Of a DNA stretch of 64,000 nucleotides, positions 53,071 to 62,900 are shown piece by piece. The position numbers were made by a program, and so were the translations under genes. The notes under the pieces are model-generated. The model was not told the origin of the DNA. It did no database searches and saw only the letters and a list, made by a program, of their open reading frames with translations. The DNA comes from Acidobacteriaceae bacterium. Lineage in GTDB: Bacteria > Acidobacteriota > Terriglobia > Terriglobales > Acidobacteriaceae. The stretch lies in contig CAHJWI010000002.1 in NCBI GenBank assembly GCA_903642225.1, positions 1 to 64,000 of the forward strand, written 5' to 3'. The number at the start of each line of letters is the position of its first letter. The first letter of the stretch is position 1.

Positions 53071-54645
53071 ATGAGAGTTGTTGCGGGTGTGGATTTTGGC
53101 ACGCTGAGTACGCGGGTGACGCTGCTGGACAGCGTGAAGGGCCGGCTGGGAACGGCGTCAGCCGGGTATCCACTGAACCGGAAGCGCGAAGACCCGGACT
53201 TTGCCACGCAGTCGCATGCGGCGCACATGGAAGCGTTGACGGCGGCGATGCGCGATGTGTTGCAGCAGACCGGCGTTGACGGTGCGAGCGTGGAGTCGAT
53301 TGCGCTGGATACGACGGGGTCGAGCGTAGTGTTTGTGGACAGCGCGATGCAGCCGTTGGATGACTACTATCTGTGGTGTGATCACCGTGCGTTGGGAGAG
53401 GCGCAGCAGATTACGGCGGCGGCGCACCTGCAAGGTTTGGAGGCAATTGACTGGTGTGGCGGCGTGTACAGCCATGAGTGGGGATGGGCGAAGTTGTTGC
53501 ACTGGCTGCGGCACAACCCGGGGAAGCGCGAGCAGTTTGCGGCGGCATTTGAACACTGCGATATGGTGGCAGCAACGTTGTGCGGCGTTACCGAACCGCA
53601 CCTGGTAAAGCGCAGTGCGTGTGCCATGGGGCACAAGTGGATGTGGAATCCACGGTGGGGCGGGTATCCGTCGCAGGAGTTTTTGTCGTCGCTGGATCCG
53701 CTGCTGGACGGGGTGCGGGAGAAGATGGCGGGCGAGGTTCTGACTTCGGATAACATCGCGGGCACACTGTCGACGGAGTGGGCGGAGAAGTTAGGTCTGC
53801 GGGCGGGCATACCGGTGCCGGTGGGCGCGTTCGACGCGCACTGGGACGCGATTGGCGCGGGCTGCCGCGAGGGCGATGTGGTGAATGTGGTGGGCACGAG
53901 CACCTGCATTATTGCCATGGGGCACACGGCCGAGCTGGTGCCGGGAGTGTGCGGTGTGGTGCCGGGCAGCGTGCATCCGGACTTCACCGGTGTGGAGGCC
54001 GGGCTGAGTGCGGTTGGGGATATTTTTGAGGCGATTGCGCGGCGTGCGGGGACGGATGTCAAGGCGCTGTCACAGGGCATTGAGGAGTACAAGCCGGGGC
54101 AGACCGGGCTGCTGCGGCTGAGCTGGGATAACGGCGACCGCACGGTGCTGGTGAAGAGTGAGCTTGGCGGTATGACGCTGGGATGGAACCTGCTGCATAC
54201 GGCGAAGGACGAGCTGGTGGCGGCGATCGAGGGCACGGCGTTTCATACGCGCATCATCCTGGAGCGGATGGCGGAGCACGGCGTGCCAATTGAGCGCGTG
54301 ATCAATGCGGGTGGAATTCCGCAGAACAACAGCACGCTGAACCAGATTTATGCGGACGTACTGAACAAGCCTGTGCTGGTGCCGGATTCGACACCGACGA
54401 GTGTGGGTTCCGGCATTTTTGCGCAGCTGGCAGCGGGGATTTTCGCGACGGTTGAGGAGGCGCAGAAGGCGATGTGTCCGGGGCACCGGGTATATGAGCC
54501 GGTGGCGGCGCATGCGGTGGTGTACGAGAGGCTGTACGCTCTGTATCGCAAAGTGTACTTTGGCTTTGGGGATGAGACGGCGACGCCGGTAAGTATGGCA
54601 GGCGTGCTGCGTGGCTTACGTGAAGTAGCAGCCGAGGCGCGATAA
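53071..54645 (+). CDS. araB: Ribulokinase-like FGGY kinase
   Basis: 524 residues. I chose ATG 53071 (TTGGAG 9 bases upstream) over ATG 53044, as MRVVAGVDFGTLSTRV is the usual FGGY start. FGGY N-domain: DTTGSSVVFVD, CDHRALGEAQQI. C-domain: PVPVGAFDAHWDAIGAGC, VGTSTCIIAMG, ERVINAGGIPQNNSTLNQIY and TPTSVGSGIFAQLAAGI. Length and the CDHRA and GAFDAHWDA elements fit AraB, which phosphorylates L-ribulose. The isomerase (araA) and epimerase (araD) are not next to it. The AraR-like regulator at 36410 may control it; this is inference. Confidence 0.85.
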   Translation: MRVVAGVDFGTLSTRVTLLDSVKGRLGTASAGYPLNRKREDPDFATQSHAAHMEALTAAMRDVLQQTGVDGASVESIALDTTGSSVVFVDSAMQPLDDYYLWCDHRALGEAQQITAAAHLQGLEAIDWCGGVYSHEWGWAKLLHWLRHNPGKREQFAAAFEHCDMVAATLCGVTEPHLVKRSACAMGHKWMWNPRWGGYPSQEFLSSLDPLLDGVREKMAGEVLTSDNIAGTLSTEWAEKLGLRAGIPVPVGAFDAHWDAIGAGCREGDVVNVVGTSTCIIAMGHTAELVPGVCGVVPGSVHPDFTGVEAGLSAVGDIFEAIARRAGTDVKALSQGIEEYKPGQTGLLRLSWDNGDRTVLVKSELGGMTLGWNLLHTAKDELVAAIEGTAFHTRIILERMAEHGVPIERVINAGGIPQNNSTLNQIYADVLNKPVLVPDSTPTSVGSGIFAQLAAGIFATVEEAQKAMCPGHRVYEPVAAHAVVYERLYALYRKVYFGFGDETATPVSMAGVLRGLREVAAEAR

Positions 54646-55029
54646 GGGACGCTTTCTATGCGAACGTATTTCCCCGGGGAAATTCGGGGACTTACTTGTG
54701 TGTTAAGTGGTGACTTATAAGTGTAAGTGCGACGGCCTACTTCATCGGGTCAGGTGTGGACCTTACAGTGTTCCGACTTTGAGGTTCGTGCGCCTCCTGT
54801 CGAGAGCCGGAACCTGTTTGGCCCAGCGTATTGTTGATGCGGATTGACCAAGCCAGCAGTTCTATGCAGGTCATCTGCGTAAGTTACAGTTGCAGCAAGT
54901 TAAGACTTGTGGAACGACTTATCGCATTTGCATTGATGCATAAGTATTCAGCCTGACGTGAATAATCATTCTCGTTGACACTGCTGCGGTGTACTGACAG
55001 GCTTGAGGGACTGGAAAGGTGTGTGCAGG
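54646..55029. other. 384-base gap before the arginine genes
   Basis: No gene seen. It contains a short palindrome (TTCCCCGGGGAA near 54669) and an AT-rich 54935-54975 stretch ending in TTGACA (near 54975), a possible -35, with no clear -10. AATAATCATTC in this stretch has partial Fur-box character, not enough to call. Confidence 0.5.
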
Positions 55030-55938
55030 GTGCTTCATTCCTTCGGTTTTTCTGGAGATCGCGACCGTGTACCGGCGTTACTGATGTGCGCGCCACGTTT
55101 GTATGACGTGGAGTACGTGATCAATCCCTGGATGCAGGGGAATGTCCATGCATCGTCTCGCGAGCGTGCGATGGAACAGTGGCAGCGCCTGCATGATGCG
55201 CTTGCCCGGATTGCGACAGTGTTGCTGATTGAGCCGGAGCCGGGTTCGCCAGATATGGTTTTTACGGCCAACGCAGGGCTGGCGCGCGATGGTGTGGTTG
55301 CGCTAAGCAGCTTTGCGCACCCGGAGCGGCAGGGAGAAGAGGCACACTTCCGCAGGTGGTTCGAGCAGGCTGGATATGCGGTGACGGTTGTTGCGCGGGA
55401 GACACCATTTGAGGGAGAAGGCGATTCGCTGTTTTCAGCAGATGGAGGCACGCTTTGGGTCGGGTACGGAACGCGTACCAGAGTAGAGAGCCACGATGTG
55501 CTGCGTGGGCTGTGGGCCGCCGATGTCGTGAGTGTAAGGTTGACCGATCCACGGTTCTATCACCTGGATACCTGCTTTGCGCCTCTGCCGAATGGCGACC
55601 TGCTGTACTACCCGGCTGCGTTCGATGCGGAGTCGCTTGGGCGGATCGAGGCGGCGTATCCGGTGAACCGACGCATTGTTGTGTCAGAGGATGATGCGGA
55701 GCGCTTTGCGTGCAACGTGGTGGCACTTGGCCGCACACTGGTGCTGAATCGAGTAAGCGCCGGTTTGGCCGCAGAGCTGCGCGGACGGGGCTTTGTGGTG
55801 ATAGAAGTGGAGCTGGATGAGTTTATGAAGGCAGGCGGCGCGGCCAAGTGCCTGACGATGCTGCTGACGCCGGAGTTACACGTGAAGGCAGAGGCGCGCG
55901 CGTTTGCTGAGACAGACCTGACAGAGGTGGCGGCGTGA
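55030..55938 (+). CDS. Arginine dihydrolase-like protein (guanidine-modifying superfamily, ArgZ/AgrE type)
   Basis: About 302 residues. The start is uncertain: TTG 55003, GTG 55021 and GTG 55030 (GGAAAGG upstream) are in frame, before the conserved LMCAPRLYDVEYVINPWM. Guanidine-modifying signatures are present: PDMVFTANAGLA (with the Asn typical of cyanobacterial ArgZ), EGEGDSLFSADG, YHLDTCF (catalytic His) and GAAKCLTM (catalytic Cys). Members are arginine deiminase, DDAH, amidinotransferase and arginine dihydrolase (arginine to ornithine, CO2 and ammonia). The overlap with rocD (ornithine use) favours ornithine production. The exact product remains inferred. Confidence 0.72.
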   Translation: MLHSFGFSGDRDRVPALLMCAPRLYDVEYVINPWMQGNVHASSRERAMEQWQRLHDALARIATVLLIEPEPGSPDMVFTANAGLARDGVVALSSFAHPERQGEEAHFRRWFEQAGYAVTVVARETPFEGEGDSLFSADGGTLWVGYGTRTRVESHDVLRGLWAADVVSVRLTDPRFYHLDTCFAPLPNGDLLYYPAAFDAESLGRIEAAYPVNRRIVVSEDDAERFACNVVALGRTLVLNRVSAGLAAELRGRGFVVIEVELDEFMKAGGAAKCLTMLLTPELHVKAEARAFAETDLTEVAA

Positions 55939-57149
55939 ATACGACGGTCGCGCAGCCTTTGCTGACAGACGCCGCGGAGTTAATCGCGATAGAAGACCGG
56001 TTTGGCGCGCAGAACTACCATCCGCTGGATGTGGTGATTGAGCGTGGCTCTGGAGCGTGGGTGTATGACGTGGAGGGCCGGCGCTATCTGGACATGCTGG
56101 CTGCGTATTCCGCGGTCAACCAGGGTCATTGCCATCCGGCGATTCTGCAGGCGATGGTGGAGCAGGCACAGAAGATCACACTGACCTCCCGTGCGTTTCG
56201 AAATGACCAGCTGCCGATGTTGCTGCGTGAGTTGAGCGAGCTTACGGGATACGAGATGGCGCTGCTGATGAACAGCGGGGCGGAAGCAGTGGAGACGGCG
56301 CTGAAGATGGCGCGCAAGTGGGGCGAAACTGTTAAGGGGATTGCGCCGGACCGCGCAGACATCATTGTGTGTGACCAGAATTTTCATGGGCGCACGATTT
56401 CGATCGTTGGTTTCTCGTCGGAGGCGCAGTACAAGCGTGGGTTCGGGCCATTTCCAGGTGGGTTCCGGTCAGTGCCGTTTGGCGATGTAGAGGCGCTGCG
56501 CGCCGCGATCACGCCGGAGACGTGCGCTTTTCTGGTAGAGCCGATCCAGGGGGAGGCCGGCGTGGTGATGCCCCCGGATGGCTATCTGCGTGAGGTGGAG
56601 TCGCTTTGCCGACAGCATGACGTGTTGCTGATCGTGGATGAGATTCAGGCTGGACTGGGCCGGACGGGCAAACTGTTTGCGCACCAGTATGACGACGTGC
56701 GGCCGGACGTTGTGATTTTGGGCAAGGCTCTTTCAGGCGGCTTCTACCCTGTGTCTGCGGTGATTTCTTCACAAGAGATTTTGGGTGTGTTTCAGCCGGG
56801 AGACCACGGCAGCACGTTTGGGGGCAATCCGCTGGCATGCGCGGTTGCACGTGCAGCGCTGCGGGTGATCTCCGACGAAGAGTTGCCGGAACGGTCGGCA
56901 AAGCTGGGGGCGTATGCGCTCCATCGTTTGCGAAACATGCGGAGCGCCTCGATTCGAGCGGTAAGGGGCCGCGGGTTGTGGCTGGCTGTGGAGTTGGACC
57001 GGCCGGCACGGGGGCTCTGCGAGCGCTTGCAGAAGCGGGGTGTGCTTTGCAAGGAGACCCACGACACGATCATTCGGATTGCGCCGCCGCTGGTGATTGA
57101 AGAGGACGATTTAGCTTGGGGTCTGGACCAGATAGAAGCCGTTTTGTAG
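55935..57149 (+). CDS. rocD: Ornithine aminotransferase
   Basis: 404 residues, class-III PLP aminotransferase. It starts GTG 55935, overlapping the upstream stop by 4 bases (GTGA). Motifs include YDVEGRRYLDMLAAYSAVNQ, MNSGAEAVETALKMARKWG, FHGRTISIVGFS, VDEIQAGLGRTGKLF and LGKALSGGFYP, which includes the PLP lysine (Lys in GKALSGG), and HGSTFGGNPLA. These closely match RocD, which moves the delta-amino group of ornithine to 2-oxoglutarate, giving glutamate-semialdehyde/P5C. With the upstream gene it completes an arginine-to-glutamate-semialdehyde route. Confidence 0.93.
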   Translation: MNTTVAQPLLTDAAELIAIEDRFGAQNYHPLDVVIERGSGAWVYDVEGRRYLDMLAAYSAVNQGHCHPAILQAMVEQAQKITLTSRAFRNDQLPMLLRELSELTGYEMALLMNSGAEAVETALKMARKWGETVKGIAPDRADIIVCDQNFHGRTISIVGFSSEAQYKRGFGPFPGGFRSVPFGDVEALRAAITPETCAFLVEPIQGEAGVVMPPDGYLREVESLCRQHDVLLIVDEIQAGLGRTGKLFAHQYDDVRPDVVILGKALSGGFYPVSAVISSQEILGVFQPGDHGSTFGGNPLACAVARAALRVISDEELPERSAKLGAYALHRLRNMRSASIRAVRGRGLWLAVELDRPARGLCERLQKRGVLCKETHDTIIRIAPPLVIEEDDLAWGLDQIEAVL

Positions 57150-57192
57150 CCTGCGCATTACGACTTCAGGCGAGTCCGCAGTCAAAGTAAAA

Positions 57193-57217
57193 GGTTTCGT
57201 GAAGGACTCACGAAGCC
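57193..57217 (+). terminator. Terminator after rocD
   Basis: 10-bp stem (GGTTTCGTGA and complement, one G-U) with loop AGGAC and GTTT after it, 43 bases past the stop. Confidence 0.7.
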
Positions 57218-57242
57218 GTTTGCTACGGGTTGGGGGCTGCGG

Positions 57243-57380
57243 TTAGAAGATGGACTTGCCTGGGAACTGGAAGACACGTGCATCCTGTGCGCTTGTCAGC
57301 TTGCCGAAGTCGTCACTAAAGGCCGGGTCGCGCGTACGAAAGGCTTCGGCAGCCTCGTCCGATGTCTTCCCATTCGACTT
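57243..57380 (-). pseudogene. Gene-end remnant, no start codon
   Basis: A 45-codon minus-strand frame (SDEAAEAFRTRDPAFSDD, DARVFQFPGKSIF) ends at 57243 but opens immediately after an in-frame TGA and has no start. It reads like the C-terminus of a soluble protein. It lies just downstream of the KimA-like gene. I cannot name it. Confidence 0.3.
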
Positions 57381-57405
57381 TCAAATGCAGGCTCTCTCCC
57401 TAAAT

Positions 57406-59274
57406 TCAGCGATGGAGATACCAGGGCACGTTAATAACGACTACGCCGCGGGTACCCTGAAGAAGCAGCAGGCCCTTCAGCGCCGTGGACCGATGATTGT
57501 GCAGCAGGTATTCGTACCAGTGGCTTGCCACCAGCTCAGGCACGACAACCGCCACCCGCTGCTCGGGATTGCTCGCCAGGATGTCTGCCACATACTTCAG
57601 GATGGGAGACGTAATAAAGCGGAATGGGGACTGGACTCGAACTACCTGGGGCGGACGCAAGCTGTGCTTTGCAGCGGCCGTGTCCAGTTGCCCTTGCCAG
57701 TCTTTTGCCGTCTCCTCACCTACTTCGTCCGAACACTCAACGTGCAGCACACGCACGTCGCCACTCAGCATGCACGCAAACTGCAGCGCGGCCTCTGATG
57801 CCCGCGTCCATGCCGCTACAGGCAGCACGGCGACAGGTCTGGCCAGGGGCTGCAGTTCAATCTGGTGGATGGTCGTTTCCGCACTGACGCGGCGATAATG
57901 GCGGTTCACCCCCTTCATCATCACGATCAGCACCGGTATGAGCAGCACTGTGATCCATGCACCCTCGACAAATTTTGCGACCAGTACCACGACCGTTGTG
58001 AGGCCAGTCGCAATCGCGCCGACCAGATTGATAGCCATGTACAGCTTCGAGCGTGGACCGCCCTCACGCCGCCAGTGCATGACCATGCCTGCCTGCGACA
58101 GTGTGAATGCGCTGAATGCGCCAATTGCAAACAACGGGATCAGACGATCTGTTACGCCGCCGAACACGGTAAGAATCACCGCCGACAAAACGGCCAGAAC
58201 GAGAATGCCTTCGTGATACACCAGGCGACGCCCACGAATAGCAAAGAATCTCGGCAGGTATCCATCCTCTGCGATGGCACGACACAGGCGTGGAAAATCT
58301 GCAAAGGCAGTGTTTGCCGAAAGTGACAGCAGCACCAGGATGGACCCGATGGTGACGTAGTAGACGACGCCCTTCCCTGCTACGGCGGCGGTGATCATGC
58401 TGAGCAGACTTTGGTAGTTTTTGCCCCCCGGGTCCGTCGCCATGATGCCGTACGCGCGGGTGAGGTGGGCGATGCCGGCCAGAAAAATTGCCAGCAGGGT
58501 CACAATGACGGCAAGGGTTCGTCGCGCATTCTGCGAGGTCGGCTCGCGGAAAGCCATGACACCGTTGCTTACCGCCTCAACACCTGTAAGGGCTGTGCAA
58601 CCGCTGGCGAACGCACGAATGAGCAACCACGCGCTGATGGCGGCAACCGCGTGTTCGGGCGCTGGTGGCATAACCACCGGTGCAGCGTGACCGCCGTGCA
58701 GCATGACTTTTGCTGTGCCCCACCCAAGCACACCCAGCAGACAAACGACGAAGAGGTACGTCGGCACCGTGTACACCAGGCCGTTTTCGCGGACACCACG
58801 CAGGCTGATAAGGGTGAGCAGCAGCAAAATGAACAGGCAGATGGCCAGCGTGTGCGGAGCGAACGACGGAACCGCGCTGACCAGCGCGCCCACGCCGGTA
58901 GAAATACCGACGCCCACGTCAAGCAGGTAGTCGAGCATGAGCGCCGCTGCCGCCAGCAGACCCAGGTTTTGGCCCAGGTTCTCGCTGGCTACCGTGTACG
59001 AGCCGCCGCCGCGCGGGTAGGCGTCAATCGTCTGCCGGTATGAAAAGTACACGACCGCGAGCAAAAGAATGATGATGAGACTGATGGGCATAACGTAGGC
59101 GATGCCAGCGGCAGCAGCCGGAATAAGGATGGTGAGTGCTGCTTCCGGCCCGTACGCCGCGGAACCCAGGGCGTCAAGACCAAACGTAGGAACACCCGTG
59201 GTGACACCGATCCGTTGCTCGCTATCCTCTTCACTGGCAAGCGGCTTACCCAGCAGTACATCCATCAAAGACAT
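57406..59274 (-). CDS. KimA-like potassium transporter (APC superfamily)
   Basis: 622 residues from the Met at 59274 (a 42-residue longer frame to 59400 is possible). Twelve or more helices precede a cytoplasmic C-terminal domain (about 470-620; VRVLHVECSDEVGEETAKD) of the USP-like type. Motifs GVPTFGLDALGSAAYGPEAA, AYPRGGGSYTVASENLG, AFASGCTALTGVEAVSNGVM and FPRLCRAIAEDGYLPRFFAI match the KimA/YdaO K+/H+ symporter and relatives. In Bacillus, KimA is inhibited by c-di-AMP. Whether this protein is, is unknown; a general amino-acid permease is the alternative call. Confidence 0.8.
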   Translation of the reverse strand: MSLMDVLLGKPLASEEDSEQRIGVTTGVPTFGLDALGSAAYGPEAALTILIPAAAAGIAYVMPISLIIILLLAVVYFSYRQTIDAYPRGGGSYTVASENLGQNLGLLAAAALMLDYLLDVGVGISTGVGALVSAVPSFAPHTLAICLFILLLLTLISLRGVRENGLVYTVPTYLFVVCLLGVLGWGTAKVMLHGGHAAPVVMPPAPEHAVAAISAWLLIRAFASGCTALTGVEAVSNGVMAFREPTSQNARRTLAVIVTLLAIFLAGIAHLTRAYGIMATDPGGKNYQSLLSMITAAVAGKGVVYYVTIGSILVLLSLSANTAFADFPRLCRAIAEDGYLPRFFAIRGRRLVYHEGILVLAVLSAVILTVFGGVTDRLIPLFAIGAFSAFTLSQAGMVMHWRREGGPRSKLYMAINLVGAIATGLTTVVVLVAKFVEGAWITVLLIPVLIVMMKGVNRHYRRVSAETTIHQIELQPLARPVAVLPVAAWTRASEAALQFACMLSGDVRVLHVECSDEVGEETAKDWQGQLDTAAAKHSLRPPQVVRVQSPFRFITSPILKYVADILASNPEQRVAVVVPELVASHWYEYLLHNHRSTALKGLLLLQGTRGVVVINVPWYLHR

Positions 59275-59986
59275 GCGCTCTAGGATGCCTGTGCTGTGAC
59301 GTTTCGCCTGGGTAGCGCTAAATTGTTCCACCCAAGTTTCTGGCGCAGGCCCTACAGTGACAAGATGTTCGACAAAGTGAATCAGGTTGATGCTCGACAC
59401 GGGCGGAAACCACCGTCAGCAGCTTTCGTCAGCGGCTACAGATCATTTAGTTGGGGCGGCTACTCTGTCCGTTTCGACTTGTAGGGATGTACGGCCATGA
59501 CGAGGTCGACTTCTGTAATGCCATGCGCAGATGGTCTTCTTTTTTCCCGCTGGATCCAAAGGGACGCAGTCGCACTGCTCACGCGAGCTTAACGTGAAGC
59601 CTTAATGCAGGGCAACGCCTTGCGCTTCAGGAGTCTGCTCACTACACTTGGGCAATGGAAATGCGCTCCTTTCAGGTCGGTTGTTGTCGCTGAGAGTTTG
59701 AGCCGATTTCGTACGTCTGCAGGACGCGTATTCCTGCGACCAGGCGCTGCACTTTGCTTCCGTTCAACATCGCGCCAACGGCGTTGAAGGTGTTATGCCG
59801 AGACCCTCTTCCCTCCTTTCTTCTGTCAGCCCTTTGAAGCGTTCACTCCAGTGCGGAGTGTTCCGCTGTTGTTGCTGTTGCCGCTGAACGTTCCGCCGAC
59901 GATTGAGGTGCGTTTTCCGCATCCGCGTCTGCTTTACGCAATGCGTACCAGCAACACATGGAGCAGTCTTGACTTACATATCTGCA
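59275..59986. other. 712-base gap between divergent transporter and TonB receptor genes
   Basis: No gene seen on either strand; the frames that are open have no ribosome site and no family resemblance. This is the longest non-coding stretch in the window apart from the decayed 47-48 kb region. A ydaO-type leader for the KimA-like gene would be expected here in some bacteria; I could not identify its conserved blocks by eye. Confidence 0.5.
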
Positions 59987-62900
59987 ATGACCTACCGGCG
60001 CAATTTGCTGGCTTTAAGTTCCGCACTTTTATCGACGGTTGCTGTTGCCCAGGTGGTGGGGGGCACAATCACCGGCGTTGTTTCAGATCCGTCCGGGGCT
60101 GCTGTGCCGAACGCGGCAGTGCTTGTGCATAACGACGATACCGGTACAGAGCGCCGGCTGTTTACCGATGCAGCGGGACGCTATGCCGCGCCGTCCATTC
60201 CAGTGGGCAACTACACCGTAACGTCGACTGCCGATGGCTTTGCCCCGCAGCGTCGCACGGCGGTACAACTTGCGGTGGGTCAGAGTACCGCGATCAATTT
60301 GTCGCTTGCCGTGCAAAGCTCGCAGGAGCAGGTTTCGGTTGAAGCTAATGCCGGCGTGGTGAATCTCTCCACGGAGCAGACCTCCGGCCTGGTGAGCGAA
60401 CGCCAGGTGAAGGACCTGCCGCTGAACGGGCGAAGCTACGACCAGCTCATCACACTGAACCCGGCGACGGTAAATTACACGGCCCAGCGCTCGGGATCGG
60501 TGGGCACGTCGAACTCGTCGGTAGGCAACATGTTTGCCGTATCAGGCCGGCGGCCGCAGGACAACCTGTACCTGCTGAACGGGGTGGAGTACACCGGGGC
60601 CTCGCTGATTAACGTGACACCAGGCGGTACCAGCGGGCAGTTGCTGGGTGTGGATGCGGTGCGCGAGTTCAATGTGGTTGCGGACACCTATGGCGCCAAC
60701 TACGGCAAGCGGCAGGGTGCGCAAATTTCGATCGTCACTGCCTCCGGCACAAATGCGCTGCACGGGTCGGCCTACGAGTTTTTGCGCAACAGCTATTTCG
60801 ATGCGCGCAACTACTTCGACCAGAGTCGCAAACCGAATTTCCAGCGCAATAACTTTGGCGGTGCTTTAGGCGGCGCACTGGTGCACGACAAGGCGTTTCT
60901 GTTTGGCAACTATGAGGGATATCGTCAGAACCTTGGTATTACCGACGTGACGCTGGTGCCCGATACGCAGGCGCGCGCCGGCCTGCTGCCGAACGCCGCC
61001 GGTGTCGAAACGAAGGTGACGATTGGACCGGGAGTTGCGCAACTGTTCAACCTGTGGCCGGTCCAGAATGGCCCTGAGCTGCTGGATGCAAACGGTCACC
61101 GGACGGGAATCGGGCTTGCCTACTCGAGCCCGACGCAGCACATTCGCGAGGAGTTTGCGACCGCGCGCTTTGACAGCAACCTGACTGCGAACGACCTGTT
61201 TTTCGCGGTATACACGGTGGATGATTCCACCGCAAATACACCCACGCAAAACCCGCTTTCGCTGATCAGCGAAGATCTGCGAGAGCAGGTGCTGAGCCTG
61301 CAGGAGCAGCATGTGTTTTCTGCGCGGCTGCTGAACACCGCGCGTTTCGGCTTTTCGCGTGCCAGCTTTTTCTTTCTTGGGTCGGTACCGGCCGACGTGC
61401 AGGCGGCCACAGGAACCTTTGTAGCGGGCAAGCCCATAGGTGCGGTGGTGATTGCGGGGTCTACCGCGTCGAACGGCTCGTCACAGATTACGGGCGCGGG
61501 TGCGAACGTGGGCTCGAACAATGCGATCGCGCGCAACCTGTTCACCTTTGACGATCACATCTTCTACACAGTGGGTCGGAACCAGATTGAGGCCGGCGGA
61601 TGGCTGCAGCGCCTGCAATCCAACGATAATCTGGCGCAGAACCAGTACGGTCAGGCGAGCTTTGCCTCGCTTGCAACCTTTGTTGCGGGAACGGTGAAGA
61701 CCTTTACGGTGGTGCCGAATCCGACTGCGCTCAACTGGCGGTCGTGGTTCGGTGCGGGCTATGTGGAAGACACGTTGAAGATAGCGCGCAACCTGGAGAT
61801 CAGTGCGGGCATTCGCATGGAATCCACGAACGGGTTTAATGAAGCGCACGGCCGGGCCGGCGTCTACCAGGTGGCAAATGGCGTGCTGCAAACGACGCCA
61901 ACTGTGGGTTCAGCCGGCTTGCCAGACAACCGTGCGCGCTTTCTTCCGGAGCCGCGCGCCGGTGTTGCATGGGACGTGCACGGCGATGGAAAGACCGCGG
62001 TGCGCGCTTCAATTGGGCTGCATCACTCGCTGCTGGATAACCTGGATTACCGCCTGGACCAGGCCGCGCCCTTCAACACTACCCTTTCGTACAGCAATGT
62101 GCCGGTGGCGAACCCCACGTCGGGCGCGACCGGTCTCATCTCTCCTTCGAACGTGCAGACCGATCTTGCTACGCCTGGCGTTGTCGCCTACACGGTGCGG
62201 GTGGAACAGCAGATTGCTCCGTCGCTGTCGCTCACGGTTGCGTACGTGGGTTCTCATGGCTACCACCAGATCCTGTCGGAAGATCAGAATGAACCTGCGT
62301 CGATCGTCTGCAACAACAACTGCCCGACCGGTGTGGCCAACGGCACGCTGTATTACCCCACGACCGTCAAGGCGAACCCGGCGCTGGCAAACACTACCTC
62401 ATGGGTATCGCAGGGTGTAAGCAACTACAACGCGCTGGAGGTGGACGTACGTCGCCAGTTTGCGCATGGACTGCAGTTCCGAGCCAATTACACCTTTGCG
62501 CGTAACCTGGACAACGGCTCAGCGTGGAACACCAGCGTTTCGGCAAACACGCCGGCCTTCGTGTCTTATCCGCAGAACCCGGGGCTGGATTATGGGCCCG
62601 CGGCGACGGATGTGCGTCACGTTGCCGCGTTCAACGGAAGCTACGATCTGCCGTTAGGCGGCACGCATGGCCGGCTCGCCGGGCACGGTGCGGTTGTGGA
62701 TCGCGCGGTTTCAGGCTGGACGGTGAGCACCATCGCCACCCTGCAGACCGGGTTTGCGTTTTCACCCCAGCTTGGGTATAACCCCACCGGCTCCGGCGAT
62801 ACACGAAACCCCGTAAGGCCCAATGCGAACCCCGTCTTTCGCGGCTCGGTGTACACCAAGGGCAGCACTGCGCAACGAGCTGCAAAGTATTTCGATCCGA

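Noticed and set aside
54935-54985. Fur box upstream of the arginine genes
   Set aside because: Only partial match (AATAATCATTC); no symmetric second half, and no iron-related function.
59275-59986. ydaO (c-di-AMP) riboswitch
   Set aside because: Expected by analogy for a KimA-like gene, but I could not see its conserved blocks.
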